Part shown: one piece after another, positions 1 to 9,584 of the stretch
Position numbering within the stretch: position 1 is the first letter of the stretch
Layout of the letters: every line of letters starts with the position of its first letter
Source of the DNA: Bacteroidota bacterium
Lineage (GTDB): Bacteria > Bacteroidota > Ignavibacteria > UBA10030 > UBA8401
Assembly: GCA_041658205.1 (NCBI GenBank)
Contig: JBBAAO010000001.1
Location: forward strand, 992,001 to 1,056,000
DNA length: 64,000 nt
Direction: 5' to 3'
The notes under the pieces: model-generated
Database searches by the model: none
What the model was told of the DNA's origin: nothing
What the model saw: only the letters and a program-made list of their open reading frames with translations
Made by a program: the position numbers and the translations under genes

Positions 1-1
1 T

Positions 2-1852
2 GAAACGATTATCGAGAAGAATCTTATACCAAATAGTATCAACGCCGATCCGGCAAAACGAGGCATCGATCTGGAAGAAGCGGATGGTTCACAGGATATT
101 GGTCAAACGTACGATTTTGGCGATCCGGCATCCGGCAGCGAAGATGGCTCACCAATCGATTATTGGTTTAGCGGAAATATTTTTCCGAACTATAAAAATG
201 AATTTTCAGAGAATACAAATCCCAATTCTCTCAGCAACACGTTTGCAAAATCGCATGTGACGTTGAAGAATTTTTCTGCCCAAGCATCTCGGATGACTTT
301 TGAGGCGAACGTGGGGAGTGCTGATGTTAAATTGGTCAAAGTGATTCAACGGAATAATCTTAAATTGAATAATAATGATGCTCCAACTGCTGCAGATCTT
401 AATGGTGATGGAAAACAAGAACTTATCTACTCCAGTGGAGATTCTCTCTATGTGCTGAACGCTGATCTGACACCATATTTGAGCAATTCCACTGGATTAT
501 TTTCAACGTTCGGAGGTCGTTTCCAACCGACGTTTACAAAACGTTTTGCAGCCACAGGCGCAAAATCGGATTCTGTGTTGGTTGGAATTAAGGATAGTGT
601 CATTATTATTTTTTCGGAAAAAGATCAGGACAATAATGGTCTTGCAGACATCCGAAAAACGATCTCCGTCGGTAACATGATAACCAGTCCATTATTTACT
701 CCTGATAACAATGGATCAGCGCTGACACAAAGCGCGTTTGTTGGCGATGAGAAAGGAAATGTTGTTTCGATTAGTCAAACAAATGATTCAACATACTCTG
801 TTCAAAAAATAAATTACGGAACCCAACCGGTACGATTCTTAGGAGTTGATTATTTCAGCAATTATTTTGCTGTAACAGGCGATAAAGTAATATCGAATAA
901 TAGTAAAACATGGGATTTTTCATATACAAAAATATTATCGATGGGGACATGGTATGAAACGTCGAATGATCAATCTCTCGACGGATTTTATGCTGCCGTC
1001 GTAACTGAAAATAATAACGTTTCAATACTATCGTACAAATCAGGTGCAATAAAAACATTCAAATCACCTGATAAAGTCACTGGATCGTATGCAATCGCAG
1101 ACATTGACGGTGATAATAGTGTTGATGTTCTTATCGGAACAGATAAAGGTCTTTCGGCATACAGCAGAACGGGAATATTGATTGAATATTTTCCTATTGC
1201 TGCACTTGATAAGAGTTCAATTTTCGGATCACCAACTGTTCTGAATCTAGAGTTCCCCAAGAGAAGAATAATTCTGTTTTCAAGTTCGAACGGACAGATA
1301 TATGCATATCAATATCCGAATAAAGTAGTGAAAGGTTTTCCAATACAGACCGGCGGATCAGTTTCTTCGCCATTTTTTTATCACACCACACAAAATCAAT
1401 CTACAACAATCACAAGAATCGCGGCTGCATCAACGGATACTTCATTATCACTGTTTGAACTTTCTGTTGATCTAAACGAAGCATATCCGGTTTGGAGTGG
1501 ACCATACGGAAATGTTTTTCATACCAATTATCTCAGTACAGATGTCTCTGAAGTAAAGAAATCTGCGGAACTTCTTCCAAAAAAATTCGCCTATAATTGG
1601 CCGAATCCTGTTTATTCCGGTTCGACGAATATCCGATATTATCTTGGAAAATCTGCCACAGTGAAAATTACGATCGTGAATCTGGCCGGTGAACTTGTTC
1701 AGGAATTGCAGGGAACGAATTATGTTGGATTAGACAATGAAGTCCCGTGGAATATTTCCAGCGTGCAGAGCGGTATCTATTTTGCTCAAATCACTGCCAC
1801 CGGAAGCGGGGAAGAGGCGAGTCAGATCGTAAAAATTGCGGTGGTGAAATGA
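2..1852 (+). CDS. Secreted M6-like metallopeptidase, C-terminal part, with T9SS sorting domain (5' truncated)
   Basis: The reading frame is open from base 2 to the TGA at 1850-1852, so the gene starts before the window and only its last 616 residues are present. The first ~90 residues (GIDLEEADGSQDIG, then a disordered NxNP-rich segment) resemble the region that follows the catalytic domain of immune-inhibitor-A/M6 peptidases. The HExxH site itself is not in the window. The middle holds FG-GAP/VCBS-like calcium-loop repeats (DLNGDGKQE, DIDGDNSVDV). The last ~85 residues (NWPNPVYSG...YFAQITATG...IVKI) form a typical type A T9SS sorting domain, so the product should be exported across the outer membrane and anchored or released. 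The internal ATG at 257 is not the true start. The peptidase assignment is an inference; the sorting domain is much firmer. Confidence 0.7.
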   Translation, partial: ETIIEKNLIPNSINADPAKRGIDLEEADGSQDIGQTYDFGDPASGSEDGSPIDYWFSGNIFPNYKNEFSENTNPNSLSNTFAKSHVTLKNFSAQASRMTFEANVGSADVKLVKVIQRNNLKLNNNDAPTAADLNGDGKQELIYSSGDSLYVLNADLTPYLSNSTGLFSTFGGRFQPTFTKRFAATGAKSDSVLVGIKDSVIIIFSEKDQDNNGLADIRKTISVGNMITSPLFTPDNNGSALTQSAFVGDEKGNVVSISQTNDSTYSVQKINYGTQPVRFLGVDYFSNYFAVTGDKVISNNSKTWDFSYTKILSMGTWYETSNDQSLDGFYAAVVTENNNVSILSYKSGAIKTFKSPDKVTGSYAIADIDGDNSVDVLIGTDKGLSAYSRTGILIEYFPIAALDKSSIFGSPTVLNLEFPKRRIILFSSSNGQIYAYQYPNKVVKGFPIQTGGSVSSPFFYHTTQNQSTTITRIAAASTDTSLSLFELSVDLNEAYPVWSGPYGNVFHTNYLSTDVSEVKKSAELLPKKFAYNWPNPVYSGSTNIRYYLGKSATVKITIVNLAGELVQELQGTNYVGLDNEVPWNISSVQSGIYFAQITATGSGEEASQIVKIAVVK

Positions 1853-4800
1853 TGTTGAAAAAAAGCGTTCTTTCACTGAACAGACTGATTTGTTTTGCAC
1901 TGGCCATTTTTTCGTTTACTTCTGCACAAGAGAATCATTATAACCATGGCGATTTGAATTGGAAAAGTATCGAAACCGCACATTTTTTTGTTCATTATCA
2001 TGAGGGGACTGAACGAACAGCAAATGTTATTGCTAAAATTGCCGAAGATATTTATGGTCCGGTGACAACGCTCTATCAACATGAACCGGATCATAAAGTA
2101 AATTTTATTGTTAAAGATTTCGATGATTATTCGAACGGCGCAGCATATTTCTACGACAATAAGATTGAGATCTGGGCACCCTCATTGGATTTCGTATTTC
2201 GCGGTTCTCACAATTGGCTTCGTAACGTCATTACCCACGAATTCACACACATCATACAGATACAAACATCGATGAAGTTTGGCCGCCGATTTCCCGGCTT
2301 CTACCTTCAGTGGCTGAATTACGAAGAAGAACGACGTCAAGATGTGTTATATGGTTATCCGAACACTGTTGTATCGTATCCGCTCTCGGGATTTGTTATT
2401 CCAAGCTGGTTTGCCGAAGGTGTCGCACAGTATAATCGTCCTGAATTGAGTTATGACTTCTGGGATTCACATCGGGATATGATATTGCGATCGTACGTTT
2501 TGGATTCCAATATGCTTTCTTGGAGTGAGATGAGTGTTTTTGGAAAGACGTCGCTTGGGAATGAATCTTCTTATAACGCAGGATTTGCGCTTACACGATA
2601 TATTTCGGAACAATACGGACAGGATGCGATTCCCAACATCGCAAAGAATATATCCCGCATCAACAATGTTATGATCGATCAAGCCATCGAACGAACTATT
2701 GGTATCAGCGGAGAGCAATTATATAACGATTGGAAAGATACTCTCACCGCCCGGTATAAACGCCAAACTTCCCGCATCATTCCTTACCTTGTTGAAGGAC
2801 GTAAATTTTTTTTGGACGGAGAGGATAGTCTTATTACAGGTATTGGTTTTGGAAATCTCAATCCTTCATTTTCTCCCGTGGATAATCGATTTATTTATAC
2901 TTCCAATAAAGATCAAGATTATCTTGGATCTTCCGAGCTTTTCCTTGCGAACTTCGATACAAAAAAAGAGGAGCAGATTGTCAGCGGAGTCCGTTCACAA
3001 CTGTCTTGGTCGCCGGATGGAAAAAAAATCTATTACACGAAACATTCGCATCAGAATCCTTCCGGTTCTGAAATATCAGACATCTATTCCTACAGTATCG
3101 AACAGGAAGAAGAAACAAGAATTACCTTCGGCAGAAGAGCAATCAGCGCATCAGTTTCTCCTGATGGTTCCAAACTGGTGTTTACCTTTGAACATGACGG
3201 CTCGTTGAACCTTGGACTTGTCGACAGCAGCGGAAACAATTTCAGACAACTTACGGCATTCCATAATGGCGAGCAGACCTATCATCCCAATTGGTCTCCT
3301 GATGGAAAATCGATTGTGTTTGGATATTCCATGAATGATGGACAGGATGTTGCCCGTATTTCAAGCGATAGTGGTGCAGTAGAATTTCTGATATCCGGCA
3401 GCGACGATGCGAGAGATCCTGTCTATACAATGGATAGTTCTGCAATCATTTTTGCTTCGGATCGCACCGGGATATTTAATCTGTATCGGTTCGAGTTATC
3501 GAACGGTGAAATATCACAACTATCAAATGTTCTTGGCGGAACATTCATGCCGACGGTGAATCGAACCGGTGCTATCATGTACGCAGGCTATACTTCGGGT
3601 GGATATAAATTGCGAATGATCGATGATCCGCGACCAAATAATTTTTCGGAGACATCATACGAATACACCAAACCCGTTCCGAAAACGGATGTTAATGCTT
3701 CGCTTCCGCGTAATCAATTTGACTTTACAGCATTACGAAACTATAACGACACAAATCTGCTGGGGAAGGAAAGTAAGACCTATAAAAATATTTTCAGCAG
3801 TCTTGCCATCATTCCATTCCTGCGGATTGATAACTATAACACCAAAAGCAGCGGGTTAGATTTTTTGAAGCCCGGTTTTTATTTTGTCTCCGGAGATATG
3901 CTGGAAAAGTTCAATATGTTTGGAGGAGCTGCGATTAATCATATTTTTGAGCGCGACCTCTTTTTAATTTTTGAATATCGCGATCGCATTATTGGTTTTC
4001 ATCAACTTGGATGGCATCCCACGTTTTTGCTCGAACTATATAACGTATCGCGCAAGCGTACTAACGAGAAGATTACGATTGTTGAACAATTTGAAGAAAC
4101 AACAGCAGACGTCACCTATAGTTTATTTGAAGTCGATCTTTTCTTGAAGCAGCATGTTTTTGGACCGTTTGATTTGTTAACGTTAGGATTGACCTATAGT
4201 CAATATAGCAGCGCATTAAGTTCTTTTCTTGTGAAGAGTAGCGCATTGCTTGTGCCGGCGTCGTCGGAAGTGTATTTCAACGGCAAGAATCTTTCGCTGC
4301 AATATAATCTTTCGGGTATTGTTCCGTCGCGAACAAGCGAGATCAATCCGGTCGGCCGTTCTTTCTCATTGAGATTAGATAATGAATTTGCCGATTTTGT
4401 GTCTGAGGATTCCACCGGAGCTTCAGAGTTTGAAGCGACGGACACCGGGATTAAATTGAAACTTGTACCGTATACGATTCACAAAGCTGAAGTGCGATAT
4501 ACTGAACATTTCAAATTACCTTACTGGAAGCATACATTATCCTTTACTGTGCGCGGCGGGACGGTATTTGGAAGACAAGTTCCTGACTTTTTTGACTTCT
4601 ATGCTGGTGGACTTGTTGGAATGAAAGGCTATCCTTTCTATTCCATCAGTGGAAATGAAATTTCGACATTGAATATTGCCTATCGTTTTCCGATTTGGGA
4701 AAATATTGATATCAGGATTTTTCAACTCTATTTTGACCGGTTGTACGGTGAGTTTCACGCTGACTACGGGAATGCTTGGACAGGGTCGCCGAACATTCGG

Positions 4801-5031
4801 GATTTCAAGAGGGATGTAGGATTTGAGCTTCGACTTGATGCATTTTCCTGGTATGCGTACCCGACGAAGATTTTTGTAAACGGAACGTATGGATTAGATT
4901 CATTCTCTTACAATCGACGAAATGTTTCTGCGAATTATGGAAAAGAATGGAGATTTTATTTTGGTGTGTTGTTCGGATTTGACTTTAGTAACGATCTTAA
5001 ACGTTTAGTTAGGGGTTTTGATGGGTACTAA
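1849..5031 (+). CDS. Peptidase MA-like / TolB-type beta-propeller / outer-membrane barrel protein
   Basis: A 1060-residue exported protein. The start at 1849 (ATGATG) overlaps the upstream stop by 4 bp and is followed directly by a signal peptide (basic start, LICFALAIFSF, cleavage near TSAQ). The frame stays open upstream to 1747, but that part overlaps the sorting domain of the previous gene. Residues ~40-310 contain a zinc-protease signature, H130-E-F-T-H134, with a candidate third ligand in WFAEGVAQY (E190), as in peptidase-MA/gluzincin proteins. Residues ~335-620 carry PD40/TolB-like propeller blades (repeated 'SPDGxxI' turns). The last ~400 residues are rich in amphipathic beta-strands ending in aromatic residues and resemble a BamA/Omp85-type barrel ('bacterial surface antigen'). 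This suggests a surface protease anchored in the outer membrane by its own barrel. Substrate unknown. Confidence 0.75.
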   Translation: MMLKKSVLSLNRLICFALAIFSFTSAQENHYNHGDLNWKSIETAHFFVHYHEGTERTANVIAKIAEDIYGPVTTLYQHEPDHKVNFIVKDFDDYSNGAAYFYDNKIEIWAPSLDFVFRGSHNWLRNVITHEFTHIIQIQTSMKFGRRFPGFYLQWLNYEEERRQDVLYGYPNTVVSYPLSGFVIPSWFAEGVAQYNRPELSYDFWDSHRDMILRSYVLDSNMLSWSEMSVFGKTSLGNESSYNAGFALTRYISEQYGQDAIPNIAKNISRINNVMIDQAIERTIGISGEQLYNDWKDTLTARYKRQTSRIIPYLVEGRKFFLDGEDSLITGIGFGNLNPSFSPVDNRFIYTSNKDQDYLGSSELFLANFDTKKEEQIVSGVRSQLSWSPDGKKIYYTKHSHQNPSGSEISDIYSYSIEQEEETRITFGRRAISASVSPDGSKLVFTFEHDGSLNLGLVDSSGNNFRQLTAFHNGEQTYHPNWSPDGKSIVFGYSMNDGQDVARISSDSGAVEFLISGSDDARDPVYTMDSSAIIFASDRTGIFNLYRFELSNGEISQLSNVLGGTFMPTVNRTGAIMYAGYTSGGYKLRMIDDPRPNNFSETSYEYTKPVPKTDVNASLPRNQFDFTALRNYNDTNLLGKESKTYKNIFSSLAIIPFLRIDNYNTKSSGLDFLKPGFYFVSGDMLEKFNMFGGAAINHIFERDLFLIFEYRDRIIGFHQLGWHPTFLLELYNVSRKRTNEKITIVEQFEETTADVTYSLFEVDLFLKQHVFGPFDLLTLGLTYSQYSSALSSFLVKSSALLVPASSEVYFNGKNLSLQYNLSGIVPSRTSEINPVGRSFSLRLDNEFADFVSEDSTGASEFEATDTGIKLKLVPYTIHKAEVRYTEHFKLPYWKHTLSFTVRGGTVFGRQVPDFFDFYAGGLVGMKGYPFYSISGNEISTLNIAYRFPIWENIDIRIFQLYFDRLYGEFHADYGNAWTGSPNIRDFKRDVGFELRLDAFSWYAYPTKIFVNGTYGLDSFSYNRRNVSANYGKEWRFYFGVLFGFDFSNDLKRLVRGFDGY

Positions 5032-5896
5032 ATTGTTTCTCCTTTTTTTTCTCTATTGTGCCAACGTTTCTTTTGGCGGAGAGAAACGTATTACGGGAAA
5101 TTTTCAATGGGATCTTGTTCAAGTCCATCAAGATACCGTTTCATCATCTGTTTCCGTTCTTGTCCAATCACCCCAAAAACAAGAACCTTTTTTGAATGGA
5201 TTATATTCTCTTGCACTTCCTGGAGTCGGACAATTTCAGACAGAACATTATACGAAGGCAGCCATATTTATTAGTGCTGAAGTTGCGTTAGTGGTGTATG
5301 CATTAGTTAATAACAGTTTGGGAAATACCAAAACGACGGAGTTTCAGGCGTATGCCGAACAACATTGGAGCCCGGAACGATATGCAAAATGGATTAATAC
5401 GTATGGTGTTTCAGAATATGGCCCGGCGGCAAGTATAGATCTTAATAGGGTGCGTCAGTATGATTTTTCAGAGATTAATGATTGGGAACGAGGCGTTCAT
5501 AAACTTGGGTTCTCTCATTCGCTTCCAAAATTTCGCGAGCAGCAATATTACGAATTGATCGGTAAATATCACCAATTCAAATATGGATGGGATAAGTATC
5601 CCGATCTAAATTTAGATGGTATTCCGGATTCTGATGGTGGAAGATACGATGACTTTATTCCTCAACAGTTAAAGGATTATGCTGTCGAGCGTGGAAAGGC
5701 AAACGATTATTATTATGCAGCAAGTTTTGCCGTCAGCGTGCTAGTTATTAATCACGTTCTTAGCGCTATTGATGCTATTATTTCCACGAAGAGTTACAAC
5801 AGCACTCTCTCCGCTTCATTAAACATGAAACCTGTTGATGGTGTGGAAGGGAAGAGATTGTTGTCGCAGTTGACAATTAAAATAGGATTGCAGTAA
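5021..5896 (+). CDS. DUF5683-like membrane protein
   Basis: 291 residues from ATG 5021 (a TTG directly before it, at 5018, is an alternative). It overlaps the preceding outer-membrane gene by 11 bp, so the two are probably translated together. The N-terminus is a signal peptide (KLFLLFFLYCANVSFGG). Residues ~60-110 (LYSLALPGVGQFQTEHYTKAAIFISAEVALVVYALV) match the DUF5683 pattern of small Bacteroidota envelope proteins: a conserved PGxGQ turn followed by a hydrophobic segment. A second hydrophobic segment lies near residues 230-250 (YYYAASFAVSVLVINHVLSAID). An Asp-rich loop (DLNLDGIPDSDGG) could bind calcium. Function unknown; the context suggests the outer envelope. Confidence 0.75.
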   Translation: MGTKLFLLFFLYCANVSFGGEKRITGNFQWDLVQVHQDTVSSSVSVLVQSPQKQEPFLNGLYSLALPGVGQFQTEHYTKAAIFISAEVALVVYALVNNSLGNTKTTEFQAYAEQHWSPERYAKWINTYGVSEYGPAASIDLNRVRQYDFSEINDWERGVHKLGFSHSLPKFREQQYYELIGKYHQFKYGWDKYPDLNLDGIPDSDGGRYDDFIPQQLKDYAVERGKANDYYYAASFAVSVLVINHVLSAIDAIISTKSYNSTLSASLNMKPVDGVEGKRLLSQLTIKIGLQ

Positions 5897-5907
5897 AATT
5901 CCACATT

Positions 5908-5967
5908 CCAAAGAACAAATCCCAAACTCCATGAAGTCATCGTTGGAATTTGGGATTTGTTCTTTGG
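5908..5967. terminator. Long inverted repeat between convergent genes, likely bidirectional terminator
   Basis: The arms at 5908-5931 and 5944-5967 pair over 24 bases with one mismatch (C in one arm opposite the position expecting T). The loop is 12 bases. The arms are built from CAAAGAACAAATCCCAAA and its complement. The repeat lies 12 bases after the stop of the DUF5683-like gene and 12 bases before the end of the converging lptG. There is no long T-run, so it may instead be a repetitive palindromic element that also ends transcription. Confidence 0.6.
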
Positions 5968-5978
5968 GACTTGAAGAT

Positions 5979-7064
5979 CTATTTGTTCGTCCTCAAAATA
6001 TTTATCACTCCGGCGGTAAAGAAAATGATATTCGCTAGCCACGCGGTTAAGAGAGGATTAAGATCGCCATTGTAACCGAAAACATTGCTGATCTTCATAA
6101 AAACCATGTAGATAAAAACGACTGCCGCAGAAATCCCGACTTGAATTGCAATGCCTCCTTTTCGTTTCCCAAATGAAAACGGAATTCCGAACAACACGAC
6201 GATGACGCTTGCAAATGGAAATGCCACTTTACTGTGATAATCCACCATCCATCGTGCGACGTCATTTCCGCTGCTTTGTTGTCGGACAATAAAATCACGC
6301 AATTCCGTATAGTTCATTTCTTCCGGTTTCTCAACTTTTTTGACGATATCTTTTGGCGAGAAGGAGAGATCATCGAAAACGTATGTATCAAATGTTGTGA
6401 GTTGTTCACCATTCTTCGTCACAACTCTATGTTGTCCAAGTTGCATCGTCCATTTCTGCTTTGTACTATCCCATAGAAATTGAAGCCCATCCCATCGCTG
6501 TGAAATGGAAATCAAGCTGCTATCGCTGAATTCTTGGATGGAAGCTCGCGTACCATTGCCGCTTATTCTGTCGAAGTATGCAATATAAACGATTCGTCGC
6601 GGACCATCTTGAAGATAGATGTTTGCACGTGCAGAGGATTCCAAATATTTGTTTAGATATTTTCGTTCAATCGAAAACTTTTGTTGATTTGCATATGGCA
6701 CGATCCAACCGTTAAAATAGACCGATGCAAGGCTGACAATCAATGCGACCGAGATCAACGGAAACATGTAACGGTAGATGCTCATGCCGCCGGCTTTCAT
6801 TGCTGTCAGCTCGTTGTTTGACGCCAACTTTCCGGTAGTAAATAGACTTGCCAATAGCACCGCTACGGGGGTCATTAGTTTAATAATTTCCGGGAGGAAT
6901 GAAAAATAATATTGAATGATGATTGAATTGGCGACATTGTTATCCAAAAAGTCGTCCAGATTTTCCATGAGATCGATGATAACAAAGATCGCCATAAACG
7001 TGATCAATCCGAAGATCATCGTCATAAGGAATTGTTTTAAGATATATGAATCGAGGATCTTCAT
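5979..7064 (-). CDS. lptG: LPS export permease, LptG-like (YjgP/YjgQ family)
   Basis: 361 residues starting MKILDSYILKQFL. The ATG at 7064 overlaps the stop of the upstream permease gene by 4 bp (ATGA); the open frame runs further upstream, but that part overlaps lptF. Family-typical features: an N-terminal amphipathic start plus membrane segments at ~14-35, 62-85 and 100-125, the conserved stretch ELTAMKAGGMSIYRYMFP, a periplasmic beta-jellyroll-like middle, and C-terminal segments from ~275 (VAFPFASVIVVLFGIPFSFG, GISAAVVFIYMVF). LptF and LptG form the membrane dimer which, with LptB, extracts LPS from the inner membrane and passes it to the LptC/A bridge. No lptB is present here. Confidence 0.9.
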   Translation of the reverse strand: MKILDSYILKQFLMTMIFGLITFMAIFVIIDLMENLDDFLDNNVANSIIIQYYFSFLPEIIKLMTPVAVLLASLFTTGKLASNNELTAMKAGGMSIYRYMFPLISVALIVSLASVYFNGWIVPYANQQKFSIERKYLNKYLESSARANIYLQDGPRRIVYIAYFDRISGNGTRASIQEFSDSSLISISQRWDGLQFLWDSTKQKWTMQLGQHRVVTKNGEQLTTFDTYVFDDLSFSPKDIVKKVEKPEEMNYTELRDFIVRQQSSGNDVARWMVDYHSKVAFPFASVIVVLFGIPFSFGKRKGGIAIQVGISAAVVFIYMVFMKISNVFGYNGDLNPLLTAWLANIIFFTAGVINILRTNK

Positions 7065-8431
7065 CTGTTCATCCAGTCGATCAGTTTTTTGGGAACAAGT
7101 TTTCGCCACCAATCAAAGTTCAATTCAATATTCTCTTTGCCGACTTTGTAGGTAAGAAAGCATCCCAATAGACCAACGACCATATTAGCACCCCACATTC
7201 CAAACCATGGTTCAATCACATGACGATCGGCAAGTTTTTCGCCGCCGATTAATGAAGCCCAATACAATAAGAAAAATCCCAAACTCAAAGAAGCGGCAAC
7301 CCCAAATCCTCCCCGTCGCGCCATAACACCCAATGGAGCTCCGACAAGAATAAAAACAAAACAGGCAACCGGGATGGAATATTTTTTATGGATTTCCACC
7401 AGGTATTCACGAATAACTTTTTCCTGATAATCGTTATTGGAGATTTCGCTTTCAATATTATTTCTATAGAACATCATCTGACTTTTTATGTCTGAATACT
7501 GTTCAATATTTCGCCAAAAATCCTTCGACGGAGATTTTGCACTAACTGATCCGGTAAAGAGTTTTCCCTGTAATCCCGCAGTATAATCATCAATTCGCAG
7601 GTGAATGGATTTCGTTAATCCTTCAAGACTGTCAACCATATATCTCATTTCGCCGGAACTTAACTCCCGGTCTCCTCGGGAAAACTTATCCACTGCGGAT
7701 CGTTCAAAATCAAATCCTTCCGTGATTGTGGAAATGCGTTGCCGATGGAACTGAATTACTCTATACATTTTTGGTTTAAGATGATCAATTTCATGTATCT
7801 CACCATCATACAGATCCATGATGAGTTTTCGATAATCGCTTGAAAATGAAAGTGTTCCACGTTTGGCTGTGATAACGGTGTTTTTGTTCGGGTCGGAATG
7901 GTTATAGATCGTGACTCCTTCAAGTTCGTTGGATTCTTCAAACGTTTTCCGAACGAGCATGCTGAAACCTTGCATGTCCTGATTGAATAATCCGGGGATA
8001 AGGGAGAGGGTTGGTTTTTTTTGGCGAATATCGATTGTTAACGTTTTGGACCGGTGGTTTGCTTCCGGAAGAACTTTATTATTAAACTCGATCATTCCAT
8101 AACTGACAATCATTGCTGCAATGGCGACCGGAAACATCATACGATATAGACTTACTCCACCTGCTTTCATCGCTGTAACTTCATTGGTAGATGCCATGGC
8201 GCCAAAAGCCATCAACGTTGCTACAAGCACAGCCATTGGTACAGCCAGCACAACCATCCAGGCAAGATTCAACATCATCAATTCTGCGATGACAGCACCG
8301 CTCAGTCCTTTCCCTACCAACTGATCCATGAACTTCATCACAAATTGTAGCACAAAAACGGACATCAGAAACAAAAATGAACCGAAAAAAGGGGCTGAAT
8401 GGCGCTTCAATATATAGAGCGAAAGAATCAT
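7061..8431 (-). CDS. lptF: LPS export permease, LptF-like (YjgP/YjgQ family)
   Basis: 456 residues, ATG 8431, first gene of a two-gene unit with lptG. The N-terminal membrane block (FGSFLFLMSVFVLQFVMKFMDQ; WMVVLAVPMAVLVATLMAFGAMAS) is followed by the diagnostic EVTAMKAGGVSLYRMMFP. A large periplasmic domain (~125-345) comes next, longer than in E. coli LptF and with a polar helical insert around residues 255-320. C-terminal segments are VACFVFILVGAPLGVMARRGG and LSLGFFLLYWASLIGG. Assignment to F rather than G rests only on gene order and length, since the paralogues are hard to separate by eye. Role: partner permease for LPS transport. Confidence 0.87.
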   Translation of the reverse strand: MILSLYILKRHSAPFFGSFLFLMSVFVLQFVMKFMDQLVGKGLSGAVIAELMMLNLAWMVVLAVPMAVLVATLMAFGAMASTNEVTAMKAGGVSLYRMMFPVAIAAMIVSYGMIEFNNKVLPEANHRSKTLTIDIRQKKPTLSLIPGLFNQDMQGFSMLVRKTFEESNELEGVTIYNHSDPNKNTVITAKRGTLSFSSDYRKLIMDLYDGEIHEIDHLKPKMYRVIQFHRQRISTITEGFDFERSAVDKFSRGDRELSSGEMRYMVDSLEGLTKSIHLRIDDYTAGLQGKLFTGSVSAKSPSKDFWRNIEQYSDIKSQMMFYRNNIESEISNNDYQEKVIREYLVEIHKKYSIPVACFVFILVGAPLGVMARRGGFGVAASLSLGFFLLYWASLIGGEKLADRHVIEPWFGMWGANMVVGLLGCFLTYKVGKENIELNFDWWRKLVPKKLIDWMNR

Positions 8432-8455
8432 TCTACAAGATACCTCTCATTTGGT

Positions 8456-8483
8456 TTGACAATCAAGAAAATATTTTTAATTT
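8456..8483 (+). promoter_or_regulatory. Possible sigma-70-like promoter of the cytochrome gene
   Basis: TTGACA at 8456-8461 is followed after 16-17 bases by TAATTT/AATTTA (8478-8484), about 35 bases before the ATG at 8517. The ribosome-binding sequence GAGGAGA sits 8 bases before that ATG. The -10 match is weak. Confidence 0.35.
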
Positions 8484-8516
8484 ACAGCACATTTTTTCAT
8501 CATATGAGGAGACATT

Positions 8517-9521
8517 ATGAAAAAAGCTCTAAAGATTGCAGGATATATTGTCGGTGCTATCGTGCTCATTGTCATCGGCTTGATTATGTATCTAAATCTT
8601 GCATTTCCTAAAGTTTCACCGGCCCTTGCCATTACGATAGAAGCAACACCTGAACGACTTGAACGAGGTAAATATCTCGTTAATCACGTTGTTGGTTGCA
8701 TCGATTGTCACTCCACGCGCGATTGGACAAAATTTGCTGGCCCTATTACACCCGGGACAGAAGGAAAAGGTGGTGAAAAATTTGACAAAGTGACGGCGAA
8801 TTTTCCTGGGACAATTTATTCAAAAAACATTACTCCTCACAATTTGAAAAATTGGACTGATGGAGAATTATATCGTTTAATTACCACCGGTGTAACAAAA
8901 GATGGGAAAGCAATATTTCCATTGATGCCATATCCTTCGTACGCAAAAATGGATCCCGAAGATGTGAAATCTGTGATCACATATATTCGAACACTTCCTA
9001 CGATTGAAACACCAGTGTATCCTGAAACTGAATTAGACTTCCCCTTAAATATCATAGTAAAGTTGATTCCGAAAGATGCAACATCACCAATGACATTGCC
9101 GGAACGGAGCGATACGGTAAATTATGGTAAGTATCTTGTAACGTCAGCCGCATGTGCAGATTGTCATACACCGATGGATGATAAAGGAAACCGTCTTCCC
9201 GGAATGGAGTTTGCCGGTGGAATGGAGTTCACTTCTCCATTGACAGGTGATAAAGTTCGCTCTGCAAATATCACACAAAGTCATGAGACAGGAATTGGCA
9301 CTTGGACGGAAGATGTATTCCTTGGAAAATTTCAAATGTACCGTGATTCTCTGAACAGAAATAAAACCGTTAAAGCGGGAGAGTTCAACTCGGCAATGCC
9401 TTGGATGCTCTTGTCCGGAATGAAAGATGAAGATTTAAAAGCGATCTATCGTTATTTACGCACTATTCCACCTGTTGAGCATAAAGTGGAAAAATTTACG
9501 GCAAAGGTTGCCGAGAATTAA
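8517..9521 (+). CDS. Membrane-anchored diheme cytochrome c
   Basis: 334 residues. An N-terminal membrane anchor (residues ~7-30, IAGYIVGAIVLIVIGLIMYL) without a clear cleavage site is followed by two cytochrome c domains. Each has a CxxCH heme site: C61-I-D-C64-H65 and C213-A-D-C216-H217. Met-rich stretches after each site (e.g. MPYPSYAKM, MEFAGGMEF, MPWMLLSGM) offer distal ligands. The arrangement resembles the cytochrome subunits that accept electrons from periplasmic dehydrogenases. No dehydrogenase is adjacent, so the donor is unknown. The gene stands alone, divergent from lptF and closed by a strong terminator. Confidence 0.9.
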   Translation: MKKALKIAGYIVGAIVLIVIGLIMYLNLAFPKVSPALAITIEATPERLERGKYLVNHVVGCIDCHSTRDWTKFAGPITPGTEGKGGEKFDKVTANFPGTIYSKNITPHNLKNWTDGELYRLITTGVTKDGKAIFPLMPYPSYAKMDPEDVKSVITYIRTLPTIETPVYPETELDFPLNIIVKLIPKDATSPMTLPERSDTVNYGKYLVTSAACADCHTPMDDKGNRLPGMEFAGGMEFTSPLTGDKVRSANITQSHETGIGTWTEDVFLGKFQMYRDSLNRNKTVKAGEFNSAMPWMLLSGMKDEDLKAIYRYLRTIPPVEHKVEKFTAKVAEN

Positions 9522-9528
9522 CATAGCA

Positions 9529-9567
9529 AATGAGCGAGACAGATACTGTCTCGCTCATTATTGTTTT
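9529..9567 (+). terminator. Intrinsic terminator after the cytochrome gene
   Basis: Perfect 14-bp stem: 9529-9542 (AATGAGCGAGACAG) pairs with 9546-9559 around a 3-base ATA loop, followed by TTGTTTT. It starts 8 bases after the cytochrome stop codon. Confidence 0.88.
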
Positions 9568-9584
9568 AAACAATAGTGAAGAGT

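Noticed and set aside
1747..1848. Upstream extension of the protease/propeller/barrel gene
   Set aside because: It overlaps the conserved T9SS tail in another frame, and the signal peptide begins only at 1849.
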